Part shown: positions 27,280 through 34,740 of the stretch, piece by piece
Numbering within the stretch: the first letter of the stretch is position 1
Layout: every line of letters begins with the position of its first letter
Source: an uncultured Flavobacteriaceae bacterium
GTDB lineage: Bacteria; Bacteroidota; Bacteroidia; Flavobacteriales; Flavobacteriaceae
Length of the DNA stretch: 64,000 bases
Assembly (NCBI GenBank): GCA_947493535.1
Contig: CANLRK010000003.1
Coordinates: forward strand, 1 to 64,000
Direction of reading: 5' to 3'
Notes under the pieces: model-generated
What the model was told of the DNA's origin: nothing
The model's database searches: none
The model's input: the letters and a program-made list of their open reading frames with translations, nothing else
Made by a program: the position numbers and the translations under genes

Positions 27280-27309
27280 TTGCTTGCAAATAATTTTGTA
27301 ATACATTTG
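27280..27309 (+). promoter_or_regulatory. Promoter of the phe leader-pheA operon
   Basis: TTG (27280-27282), 19 bases, then TACATTTG (27302-27309) match the consensus. The start of transcription would fall near 27315, some 13 bases before the leader-peptide ATG at 27328. The -33 elements of this promoter and of gldA stand back to back. Confidence 0.7.
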
Positions 27310-27327
27310 CAGGGTAAAGCAATTACA

Positions 27328-27411
27328 ATGATAAAGCATAATACTTGGCAGAGTTTTTATTTTAACTTTTACTTTTTTAGTAAGAGCAGAGACTTTGTAG
27401 GTGTTATTTAA
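27328..27411 (+). CDS. Putative phe/tyr leader peptide (attenuator)
   Basis: A 27-codon frame, ATG 27328 to TAA 27411, beginning MIKHNTWQSFYFNFYFF. Eight consecutive codons (10-17) are Phe, Tyr, Phe, Asn, Phe, Tyr, Phe, Phe, with a Trp at position 7 and another Phe at 23. It ends 93 bases before pheA and lies directly upstream of a terminator. Composition, size and place match the PheL class of leader peptides known in enterobacteria; the sequence is unrelated to PheL. Ribosome stalling at the Phe/Tyr run when charged tRNA is scarce would control pheA. This is inferred, but the base-pairing evidence (see the attenuator entry) is strong. Confidence 0.8.
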   Translation: MIKHNTWQSFYFNFYFFSKSRDFVGVI

Positions 27412-27468
27412 AAGGTGTTAAAACAATAAAATAATTATATAAAGTCTCGAGAAATCGGGACTTTTTTT
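27338..27468 (+). promoter_or_regulatory. Transcription attenuator of the pheA operon
   Basis: Region 1 (27338-27358) pairs with region 2 (27388-27407) over 20 pairs with a single bulged base; six are G-U. The 29-base loop holds most Phe/Tyr codons. Region 2 bases 27389-27396 (GAGACTTT) also pair perfectly with region 3 (AAAGTCTC, 27441-27448), an antiterminator. Region 3 is the left arm of the terminator. If a ribosome stalls on the Phe/Tyr codons, region 1 is masked and 2:3 forms, permitting readthrough. If it reaches the stop codon, 2 is covered and the terminator forms. Confidence 0.78.
27441..27468 (+). terminator. Attenuator terminator upstream of pheA
   Basis: AAAGTCTCGA (27441-27450), loop GAAA, TCGGGACTTT (27455-27464): ten pairs with one U-G, overlapping a seven-T tract (27462-27468). 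No plus-strand gene ends upstream, apart from the leader peptide, so its natural role is attenuation and not the end of a gene. Confidence 0.85.
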
Positions 27469-27504
27469 GCTTTAAAAAGTGCCGCTTTCACGAGTTGAAA
27501 TTCT

Positions 27505-28389
27505 ATGAAAATAAAAATAGCTATACAAGGTATTGAAAGTTCTTTTCATCATGTTGCGGCAACAAAATTAATAGGTAATAAAAATATAGATTTGGTGCCC
27601 TGTGACTCTTTTGAAAAAGTTACTGCAGCAGTAAATAGTAATAAAGCAGATTATGGTGTTTTAGCAATTGAGAACACCATAGCAGGAGCAATTTTACCTA
27701 ACTACAATTTGATTGATAGTGCTAAAATGGTAATTTTAGATGAAGTTTATTTAACAATTCAAATGCATTTAATGGCTTTGAAAAGTGAGTCGATTCATGA
27801 TATAAAAGAGGTGCATTCTCATCCTGTAGCATTACTACAGTGTAAAAAATATTTAAGCAAATTTCCGCCACAATTTAAGGTGATAGAAGGTAAGGATACA
27901 GCTTTTGAAGCTCGTAAAATAAAAACAGAGCAACTAAGAGGGGTAGCGGCTATTGCAGGAAGACAAGTAGCAAGTAAGTACGGATTGAAAATATTAGATA
28001 GTAATATACAGCATGTGAAAAACAATGAAACACGTTTTGTGTTGTTAGGAAAAAAACCAAGCAAACAAGTAAGTATAGCTAATAAGGCAACACTAAAGTT
28101 TGTATTAAAACATGAGGTAGGTAGTTTGTCTAATATTTTGCAAGTATTTAGTACCTTTAATATTAATCTTACAAAAATTCAGTCGCTGCCTATACTTGAT
28201 AGTCCGTGGCAATATGCTTTTTTTGTTGATGTTGTTTTTCAAGACTATCAATTATTGATTTCCGTAATAGAAGTTTTAGAAAAAGTGGTAAAGCAGCTTA
28301 CGGTTTTAGGAGTGTATAGAGAGAATAAAAAGAATTATAATAGTGAGTTAATTACAAGTGTTTGCAACAAACATTTAACAAGTAATTAA
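27505..28389 (+). CDS. pheA: Prephenate dehydratase
   Basis: A 294-residue enzyme turning prephenate into phenylpyruvate, the committed step to phenylalanine. The catalytic domain (1-185) shows IAIQGIESSFHHVAA, GVLAIENTIAGAI and NNETRFVLLGK, the last with the Thr-Arg-Phe active-site trio. Residues 195-275 are an ACT domain (LKFVLKHEVGSLSNILQVF, then INLTKIQSLP) that would bind Phe for feedback inhibition; the usual ESRP is replaced by QSLP. No chorismate mutase is fused here; that activity is on the next gene. The gene follows the leader attenuator. Confidence 0.95.
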   Translation: MKIKIAIQGIESSFHHVAATKLIGNKNIDLVPCDSFEKVTAAVNSNKADYGVLAIENTIAGAILPNYNLIDSAKMVILDEVYLTIQMHLMALKSESIHDIKEVHSHPVALLQCKKYLSKFPPQFKVIEGKDTAFEARKIKTEQLRGVAAIAGRQVASKYGLKILDSNIQHVKNNETRFVLLGKKPSKQVSIANKATLKFVLKHEVGSLSNILQVFSTFNINLTKIQSLPILDSPWQYAFFVDVVFQDYQLLISVIEVLEKVVKQLTVLGVYRENKKNYNSELITSVCNKHLTSN

Positions 28390-28408
28390 AAAGAGAAGGA
28401 ATTAGCTA

Positions 28409-29494
28409 ATGGAAAATAAAAAGGAATTCAGAACTTGGTTAGATGATATGCAGTTAAGCCATCCCTTGGTAATTGCAGGGCCCTGTAGTGCGGAAACAGA
28501 AGCGCAAGTATTGCAAATAGCGCATCAGTTAAAGGATACTGATGCAACTGTTTTTAGAGCTGGTATATGGAAACCAAGAACAAGACCAGGTAATTTTGAA
28601 GGGGTAGGAACAGTTGGTTTGCAATGGCTACAAAAAGCAAAACAAGAAACAGGTATGCAAATAGCTACAGAAGTAGCAAATTCAAACCATGTAGAGGCAG
28701 CATTAAAACACGATGTTGATATTTTATGGTTAGGAGCTAGAACTACGGTTAGTCCGTTTATTGTTCAAGAAATAGCCGAAGCGTTAAAAGGAACCGATAA
28801 AATTGTATTAATAAAAAATCCTATTAATCCTGATTTGCCATTATGGTTAGGAGCGGTAGAGCGTTTGTATACATCAAATATATCTAAATTAGGGGTAATT
28901 CATAGAGGGTTTTCTACGTATGAAAAGTCAAAATATCGTAACAATCCAGAGTGGCAAATACCAATAGATTTGAAAAATCATTTTCCAGATTTGCCGTTGC
29001 TTTGTGACCCTTCACACATAGGCGGACGTAGAAATTTAATTTTTGATATTTGCCAAACAGCATTGGATTTAAATTTTGATGGTTTTATGGTAGAGACACA
29101 TTTTGACCCTGATAATGCTTGGTCTGATGCTAAACAACAAATAACTCCAGATGTTTTAGTACAAATGATGATTGATTTAAAGGTGCGAAAAAAACAAGCA
29201 GCTTCTGAAGATTATCTTTTTGAGCTACATAAGTTACGTGCTAATATTGATGTGTTAGATGATAAGTTGTTAGGAATGCTTGGGAAAAGAATGCAAGTAG
29301 CCGATAGCATAGGGCAGTTGAAAAAAGAGAATAATGTGTCAATATTACAAACCAATAGGTGGAATGAAATTTTAGGGAAAATGATTCTTCAAGGAGAAGA
29401 AAAAGGATTAAGTGAAGAGTTTATTTTAAAAATTTATAAAGCTATACATCAAGAATCGATTAACCATCAGAAGAAAGTAATTAATAAAAATTGA
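28409..29494 (+). CDS. Bifunctional DAHP synthase and chorismate mutase (type II)
   Basis: A 361-residue fusion. Residues 1-260 are 3-deoxy-7-phosphoheptulonate synthase of the KDO8P-synthase-like class, which opens the shikimate pathway: VIAGPCSAETEAQ, FRAGIWKPRTRPGNFEGVG, CDPSHIGGRRN and ETHFDPDNAWSDAKQQ. Residues 268-355 are an all-helical AroQ chorismate mutase (LHKLRANIDVLDDKLL, KRMQVADSIGQLKKEN). The fusion lets chorismate mutase regulate the entry enzyme in related systems. It starts 20 bases after pheA; the aminotransferase and prephenate dehydrogenase genes often found between them in relatives are absent. Confidence 0.93.
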   Translation: MENKKEFRTWLDDMQLSHPLVIAGPCSAETEAQVLQIAHQLKDTDATVFRAGIWKPRTRPGNFEGVGTVGLQWLQKAKQETGMQIATEVANSNHVEAALKHDVDILWLGARTTVSPFIVQEIAEALKGTDKIVLIKNPINPDLPLWLGAVERLYTSNISKLGVIHRGFSTYEKSKYRNNPEWQIPIDLKNHFPDLPLLCDPSHIGGRRNLIFDICQTALDLNFDGFMVETHFDPDNAWSDAKQQITPDVLVQMMIDLKVRKKQAASEDYLFELHKLRANIDVLDDKLLGMLGKRMQVADSIGQLKKENNVSILQTNRWNEILGKMILQGEEKGLSEEFILKIYKAIHQESINHQKKVINKN

Positions 29495-29520
29495 TTAGTT
29501 AAAAAAACAATGTAGTTTTG
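29491..29520 (+). promoter_or_regulatory. Promoter of rsgA, possibly leaderless
   Basis: TTG (29491-29493), 19 bases, then TAGTTTTG (29513-29520) fit the consensus. The ATG of rsgA is at 29525, at or within a base or two of the predicted transcription start, so the mRNA would have almost no leader. The -33 element overlaps the stop codon of the preceding gene. Confidence 0.55.
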
Positions 29521-29524
29521 TTGT

Positions 29525-30475
29525 ATGACAGGAATAGTTTATAAATCTACAGGGAGTTGGTATACGGTAAAAACCGCGGAAGGAGTAGTTTATAAGTGTC
29601 GTATAAAAGGGAAATTCCGTATTAAAGGTATAAAAAGTACCAATCCTATTGCTGTTGGTGATGTGGTTGATTTTACTATTGAAGAAAAAAATAACGAAGA
29701 AACTGGTGTAATACATAAAATTCATGATCGGATGAATTATGTGGTGAGAAAGTCGGTAAACCTTTCAAAAAGAATTCACATAATAGCATCAAATATTGAC
29801 CAAGTTTTTTTGTTAATCACATTAAATAATCCGCCAACTTTCACAAGTTTTATCGATCGGTTTTTAGCTACCACTGAAGCGTACAATGTGAAAACTGTAT
29901 TGCTTTTTAACAAGGTAGATTCGTATAATGAAGAGGAGGTTTTGGAGGTGAAATACTTGGCAAACTTATACAGAAATATAGGTTATGAATGTATAGGAGT
30001 GTCAGCATTACAAGGTAAAAATGTAGATAAGGTTAAAGAAATGATGCTGAATAAAACAAGTATGTTTGTTGGGCACTCTGGAGTAGGAAAATCAACTTTA
30101 GTTAATACTATTGAGCCAAGTTTAGATATTAAAACGCAACAAATTTCTAGCCAGCATAGCCAAGGGCAACATACCACAACTTTTGCAGAAATGTTCGATC
30201 TCTCCTTCGACGCTAAAATAATTGACACCCCTGGGATTAAAGGGTTTGGGATAGTAGATATGGAGAAAGAAGAGATAACCGATTATTTCCCGGAGTTTTT
30301 TGCTTTAAAACAAGATTGTAAATTTAATAATTGTTTGCATATAGAAGAGCCTCATTGCGCTGTAAAGGAAGCGCTTGATAATGATGAAATTGCTTTTTCA
30401 AGATATAAAAGTTACCTTCAAATGATTGAGGGAGATGAAGAGCATTATCGCGTAGATGAATATAAAAAAGATTAA
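29525..30475 (+). CDS. rsgA: Ribosome small-subunit GTPase RsgA
   Basis: A 316-residue circularly permuted GTPase that matures the 30S subunit. The order is OB fold (1-70), then the G domain with the G4 motif FNKVDS at 128-133 ahead of the P-loop GHSGVGKST (183-191) and DTPGI, as expected for the permutation. The C-terminal zinc site is visible in CKFNNCLHIEEPHC. It is part of a run with dtd and, further on, mazG, aroA and queA that is common in Flavobacteriaceae. Confidence 0.95.
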   Translation: MTGIVYKSTGSWYTVKTAEGVVYKCRIKGKFRIKGIKSTNPIAVGDVVDFTIEEKNNEETGVIHKIHDRMNYVVRKSVNLSKRIHIIASNIDQVFLLITLNNPPTFTSFIDRFLATTEAYNVKTVLLFNKVDSYNEEEVLEVKYLANLYRNIGYECIGVSALQGKNVDKVKEMMLNKTSMFVGHSGVGKSTLVNTIEPSLDIKTQQISSQHSQGQHTTTFAEMFDLSFDAKIIDTPGIKGFGIVDMEKEEITDYFPEFFALKQDCKFNNCLHIEEPHCAVKEALDNDEIAFSRYKSYLQMIEGDEEHYRVDEYKKD

Positions 30476-30481
30476 TTTTTT

Positions 30482-30934
30482 ATGAGAGCGGTAATACAAC
30501 GGGTGTCCGAAGCTTCAGTGACTATAGCGGGTGAAATAACTGCAAAAATAAGCAATGGACTTGTAGTGTTAATTGGTATTGAGGTTGAAGATACTATAAA
30601 TGACGTTACTTGGCTTACTTCCAAAATAGCCAAAATGCGTATTTTTTCTGATGCAAATGGTTTAATGAATAAATCTGTTATTGATGTAAAAGGAGAAGTG
30701 ATAGTAGTTAGTCAGTTTACCTTATATGCCAGTACTAAAAAAGGAAATAGACCTGGATTTACCCAATCTGCAAAGCCTGAAATAGCCATACCAATCTACC
30801 AAAAATTTATTACTTGTTTAGAGGTTGAGATTGGTAAGTCAGTTCAAACAGGAAAGTTTGGAGCTGATATGAAAGTAGCACTAATTAATGATGGGCCAGT
30901 AACGATACAAATAGACACAAAAAATAAAGAGTAA
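30482..30934 (+). CDS. dtd: D-aminoacyl-tRNA deacylase
   Basis: A 150-residue dimeric enzyme that removes D-amino acids (and glycine mischarged on tRNA-Ala) from tRNA. The two active-site motifs are visible: SQFTLYASTKKGNRPGFTQS (the SQFTL stretch) and NDGPVTIQID (the Gly-Pro pair). It starts six bases after rsgA, so the two are co-transcribed. No terminator follows it clearly. Confidence 0.95.
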   Translation: MRAVIQRVSEASVTIAGEITAKISNGLVVLIGIEVEDTINDVTWLTSKIAKMRIFSDANGLMNKSVIDVKGEVIVVSQFTLYASTKKGNRPGFTQSAKPEIAIPIYQKFITCLEVEIGKSVQTGKFGADMKVALINDGPVTIQIDTKNKE

Positions 30935-31038
30935 TATTGTATTTTAACGTTTTTTTTTAACAGTTCGTCTTAAGTATGTTTTTTAATGAGTTGGTTTTTT
31001 TATATTGTTGAAAATTAAACAAATAACTCAATTAACTT

Positions 31039-32178
31039 ATGAAAAATATATATCTAGCTGTATTACTTTCTCTATTAGTTTTTATAAGCTGTTCAAAAGA
31101 TGACGAGCAAGCTATTACTCAAGAGGTAGAAACAGGAAAAGTAGTAGGAAAAGTAGTCGCTAATAACGGAACAGCTGTAGCGAGAGCATTGGTGTTTCAT
31201 GATCAAAATGGTGAAATTTCATTTACACACACTGATATTAACGGAAGTTTCGAGTTAACAATTCCTGAAGGAATAGGTAATTTACATGTACAAACAGGAA
31301 ACGGAAAATTGTTTAGAACTGTTACTGAAATTTCCATAACAAAAGATGAGGTGTTAGACTTGACAGGGGATTCAAGTTTAAGACTAACACAACAAGCAAA
31401 CCTAGGGTATTTACCTGGTGCATTTGATACCATACAAGATATGGTAATTGAAATGGGCTATGCAATATCAGAAGTAAGTTTAGCAGATATGGCTTCTGCA
31501 GATTTATATTCGCAATATGACGCAATATTTTTAAATTGTGATTTAGCTACTTTTGATGATGCTACTAACGAAAACATGATAAATTACGTGGCACAAGGCG
31601 GAAGTTTGTATTCTTCTGACTGGGGAATAGGATATTATTTAGGAGCAGATAATGCTACTGGAGCAGATTGTGGCCCAAGACCAGGAGGGTTTATAGATGA
31701 TAGTACAATTTGTACGGAAAAAATTGGGATGAGGCCAGCCTTATATGATAGTCCTGTTTTATCAAGTGAGTATCAAGCAGTGTTAGGTAAAAACGTAATG
31801 GATATAGATTCAGGTGTATGGACAATTGTACATGATATTGATGCTAATTTCTGGGAGGTATTGGTTGAAGATACCACTGGATCTCCTTTAGTTATAAGAA
31901 CAAATAATGTTGGCGATAGTATTGATCCTGTAAATAATGCTGATGCTGATTGGGTTACGATATGTCATATTCCACCAGGAAATCCTAACAATCCAATAAC
32001 TATTACAGTAAGCGCAAATGCAGCTGCTGCTCATTTAGCACATGGGGATAGTTTAGGGAGCTGTGGCGATGCGCAATCAGGAAGTATATATTATACAACT
32101 TTTGAAAACCATCAGTCAGGACCATCTGCAATAGAAGATGTTAAAAAAATATTAGAGCACATTATATTAAGTCTGTAG
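31039..32178 (+). CDS. Lipoprotein with CarboxypepD_reg-like domain and CHIPPGN motif
   Basis: A 379-residue lipoprotein (lipobox VFISC, C18, then SKDDEQ). Residues 32-110 form a carboxypeptidase regulatory-like beta domain (GKVVGKVVANNGTAVARALV, then DINGSFELTIPEG). Residues 125-205 look like a glutamine-amidotransferase-type fold (YDAIFLNCDL, then MINYVAQGGSLYSSDWGIGY). Near residue 310 is a separate Cys/His stretch, VTICHIPPGNPNNPITITVS, closed by HLAHGDSLGSC, a motif I have seen in surface proteins of this phylum. Function unknown. It follows dtd by 104 bases and has its own terminator. Confidence 0.75.
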   Translation: MKNIYLAVLLSLLVFISCSKDDEQAITQEVETGKVVGKVVANNGTAVARALVFHDQNGEISFTHTDINGSFELTIPEGIGNLHVQTGNGKLFRTVTEISITKDEVLDLTGDSSLRLTQQANLGYLPGAFDTIQDMVIEMGYAISEVSLADMASADLYSQYDAIFLNCDLATFDDATNENMINYVAQGGSLYSSDWGIGYYLGADNATGADCGPRPGGFIDDSTICTEKIGMRPALYDSPVLSSEYQAVLGKNVMDIDSGVWTIVHDIDANFWEVLVEDTTGSPLVIRTNNVGDSIDPVNNADADWVTICHIPPGNPNNPITITVSANAAAAHLAHGDSLGSCGDAQSGSIYYTTFENHQSGPSAIEDVKKILEHIILSL

Positions 32179-32200
32179 ACTTTTAAAATTGATCGCATTA

Positions 32201-32234
32201 AAAAAGCTCAATACTTTAAGTGTTGAGCTTTTTT
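32201..32234 (+). terminator. Terminator of the CHIPPGN lipoprotein gene
   Basis: Arms 32201-32216 and 32219-32234 pair almost fully (AAAAAGCTCAATACTT with AAGTGTTGAGCTTTTT, one U-G). The T tract is part of the right arm. It lies about 25 bases after the stop codon. Confidence 0.8.
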
Positions 32235-32250
32235 GTGTTTTAAACTTAAT

Positions 32251-32258
32251 TATATTTG
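32251..32258 (+). promoter_or_regulatory. Candidate -7 box of the metal-dependent hydrolase gene
   Basis: TATATTTG fits TAnnTTTG; a TTTG lies upstream but only 15 bases away. It overlaps the TTG at 32256 that opens the frame, so the start codon is more likely ATG 32268. Confidence 0.4.
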
Positions 32259-32267
32259 TTTGTTGAT

Positions 32268-32780
32268 ATGGCTTCAGTATTCGGACATGGATTAGTAGGT
32301 TTTACTATAAGTAAGATAGGGGATAAAAGCAATAATAAAAAGTTATTGATTTTAGCGGTTATATCGACCATTTTACCAGACGCAGATGTATTAAGCTTTA
32401 GTTTTGGTATTCCGTATGAACACTGGTTGGGCCATAGAGGGTTTACGCATTCTATTTTATTTGCCTTACTTTGGGCACTTATACTAAGCCTTACTTTTGG
32501 TAAAAAGCAAAAAAAGATGTTTTTTGTACTTATATTTTTTACAACCCTTTCCCATGCAGTATTAGATGCAATGACATCGGGAGGTAAAGGAGTTGGATTT
32601 TTTATTCCTTTTGATACCACTCGATATTTTTTTGACTTCCGACCTATAAAAGTATCACCAATTGGTATAAGTAATTTTTTTTCTGAATGGGGGTATAAGG
32701 TTATTTTAAGTGAATTACTTTGGATTGGATTGCCTTGCTTTTTCCTATTGTTTTTGTGTAAAATAATACTCAAAAGATAA
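32268..32780 (+). CDS. Membrane-bound metal-dependent hydrolase (YdjM/DUF457-like)
   Basis: A 170-residue membrane protein. Conserved polar residues of the LexA-regulated, membrane-bound hydrolase family are visible: GHGLVGF near the start, STILPDADVL, WLGHRGFTHS (the His-rich motif) and LSHAVLDAMTSGG. About four membrane helices lie between them. The family is named for a predicted metal-dependent hydrolase; activity on membrane lipids has been proposed, not shown as far as I know. I start it at ATG 32268, behind the TATATTTG box; the frame also opens at TTG 32256. Confidence 0.82.
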   Translation: MASVFGHGLVGFTISKIGDKSNNKKLLILAVISTILPDADVLSFSFGIPYEHWLGHRGFTHSILFALLWALILSLTFGKKQKKMFFVLIFFTTLSHAVLDAMTSGGKGVGFFIPFDTTRYFFDFRPIKVSPIGISNFFSEWGYKVILSELLWIGLPCFFLLFLCKIILKR

Positions 32781-32802
32781 TGTTGAGGCAGTATGTTTTA
32801 GC

Positions 32803-32810
32803 TACTTTTG
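32803..32810 (+). promoter_or_regulatory. Candidate -7 box of the DUF3857 gene pair
   Basis: TACTTTTG fits TAnnTTTG; TTG at 32783-32785 is 17 bases upstream, two short of ideal. It is 25 bases before the first gene of the pair. Confidence 0.45.
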
Positions 32811-32834
32811 CAGAAAATTTAAAAGTGTTTTTTA

Positions 32835-34739
32835 ATGAAAAGAATAATAGTCTTTTTGTTTTGTTTTGTGATTACAAATAATTTATTGGGACAAGATAAA
32901 ATATCAGCACATACAATACCTCTTGATTTGCTAGAGAATGCTAATATGGTTGTTAGAAATCAAAAAATTGATGTGACTTTAAATGATTTAGACGAACTTG
33001 TTATAGTCAAAAAAAGAATAGTAACTGTATTAAATAGGTTTGGTGATAAAAATGTTGAGGCATACGAATCATATGATGACTCAAGAATGATTCAAAAATT
33101 ATCATTAACAATATTAGATGAAAACGGGAACGAAATAAAAAAAGTAAAAAAAGCAGATTTTAACGATATAAGTGCAGTTTCTGGAGGTCAGCTGTACACA
33201 GATAATAGGGTTCAATACTACGATTATAAGCCTCAAAAATATCCATATACAGCCATTTTTTACAGTAAAGTAAAGGAAAAATCATCAGCAACAATTTTAA
33301 ATTGGTATCCGATTGACGGTTATTATGTGAGTACTGAAAAATCAACATGTCTTTTTACAAATAATACAGGTGTAAAACATAAAGTAAAAAGATATAATAC
33401 TAATGGCCAAGAAATACAAGAAGATGTTGTAGATGGATCATTAAAGTTTTCAATTGAAAATATTCCTGCAGTAGAGAAAGAGTTTATGTCACCAAGCTTT
33501 AGAATGATAATGCCAAGAATTACGATTGCCTTAAATGAGTTCTTACTCAAAGGGCAGAAAGGAGTTGCAGATAATTGGAAAAACTTTGGTTTATGGCAAT
33601 ATAATGATTTATTAAAAGGTAGAGACGAGTTGAGAGAGGAGACTATAAGAAAAATGAATCACTTAGTTTCAGGAGTAAAAAACTCAGAAGAAAAAGTAAA
33701 GAGAATTTATGAGTATGTGCAAAATAATACTAGATATGTTGGCGTACAATTAGGAATAGGAGGTTGGCAACCTATAAGTGCAAATCAAGTTGATAAGGTA
33801 AAATATGGAGATTGTAAGGGCTTAACTAATTATACAAAAGCACTGTTAAAAACACAAGGGATAGAGTCTTATTATGTTATTGTAAATTCAGGAAGAGAAA
33901 AGGTAAGCATCGATAAGTCGTTTTCTTCATTACAAGGTAACCATGTTATATTAAAAGTACCAGTTAATGAAAAAGATATCTGGCTTGAGTGTACTAGTCA
34001 AACTGCACCGTTCGGGTTTTTAGGAGATTTTACTGACGATAGAGATGTATTGGTAGTTACACCTGAGGGAGGTGTAATTGAGCGCACACCTAAGTATAAT
34101 AAAGAAGATAATTTATTTGTAACTAAAGCTAAGGTTCAAATAAAACCAAATGGAAGTGCTGTAGCAGATGTGTCGTTAGAATCTTATGAAATTCAATATG
34201 ATGATAGAGTTGGTGTGACAAGATTAAATAATGAACAACAGAAGCAAGAATATATTGATGAATGGAGTTTTTTTAATGGACTAACCATACAAGAAGTAAA
34301 ATGTAAAAATGATAAAGAAAATGTTCTGCTTTTAGAAAACATAACACTAGCAATAGATAATTATTTAACTAGAGTTGGAGATAAATGGTTGTTATCTGTA
34401 AATCTACTTAATAGAGTAAATAAAACTCCTGTTCAGTATAATGATAGAAAATTACCTTTTGTGATTTCAAGATCATATAAAGATGTTGATGGGTATGAGT
34501 ATGAATTACCAAAAGGAATAACTGTTGAAGGTCTTTTTAAGAATGTTAAATACGATAATCAATTTGGAAGCTATTCATTAAATGTTAAGTTAATGGAAAA
34601 AGAAAATAAAGTGATAGTAAAAAGAGAATTTGAGTTGAATGAGGGAATTTATGCAAAAGAACTTTATAGTGAATTTAGAAATTTCATAAAAAAAATAGTA
34701 AGAAAAGATAAATTAAAAATAGCTTTAGTTGAAAAATAA
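32835..34739 (+). CDS. DUF3857 and transglutaminase-like domain protein
   Basis: A 634-residue exported protein (signal MKRIIVFLFCFVITNNLLGQ). Residues 40-210 are DUF3857, a beta-rich domain. Residues 285-400 are a transglutaminase-like cysteine protease fold: active cysteine in KYGDCKGLTNY (C327), histidine in LQGNHVILKV (H370), and the third position glutamate instead of aspartate in IWLECTS (E385). Residues 430-630 form a C-terminal beta domain. Such proteins are frequent in Bacteroidota and are thought to be periplasmic; the substrate is unknown. It is followed one base later by a paralogue that lacks the catalytic residues. Confidence 0.87.
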   Translation: MKRIIVFLFCFVITNNLLGQDKISAHTIPLDLLENANMVVRNQKIDVTLNDLDELVIVKKRIVTVLNRFGDKNVEAYESYDDSRMIQKLSLTILDENGNEIKKVKKADFNDISAVSGGQLYTDNRVQYYDYKPQKYPYTAIFYSKVKEKSSATILNWYPIDGYYVSTEKSTCLFTNNTGVKHKVKRYNTNGQEIQEDVVDGSLKFSIENIPAVEKEFMSPSFRMIMPRITIALNEFLLKGQKGVADNWKNFGLWQYNDLLKGRDELREETIRKMNHLVSGVKNSEEKVKRIYEYVQNNTRYVGVQLGIGGWQPISANQVDKVKYGDCKGLTNYTKALLKTQGIESYYVIVNSGREKVSIDKSFSSLQGNHVILKVPVNEKDIWLECTSQTAPFGFLGDFTDDRDVLVVTPEGGVIERTPKYNKEDNLFVTKAKVQIKPNGSAVADVSLESYEIQYDDRVGVTRLNNEQQKQEYIDEWSFFNGLTIQEVKCKNDKENVLLLENITLAIDNYLTRVGDKWLLSVNLLNRVNKTPVQYNDRKLPFVISRSYKDVDGYEYELPKGITVEGLFKNVKYDNQFGSYSLNVKLMEKENKVIVKREFELNEGIYAKELYSEFRNFIKKIVRKDKLKIALVEK

Positions 34740-34740
34740 T

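Noticed and set aside
27209-27322. Longer N-terminus for GldA
   Set aside because: The added 38 codons contain the gldA promoter and do not look like part of an ABC ATPase.
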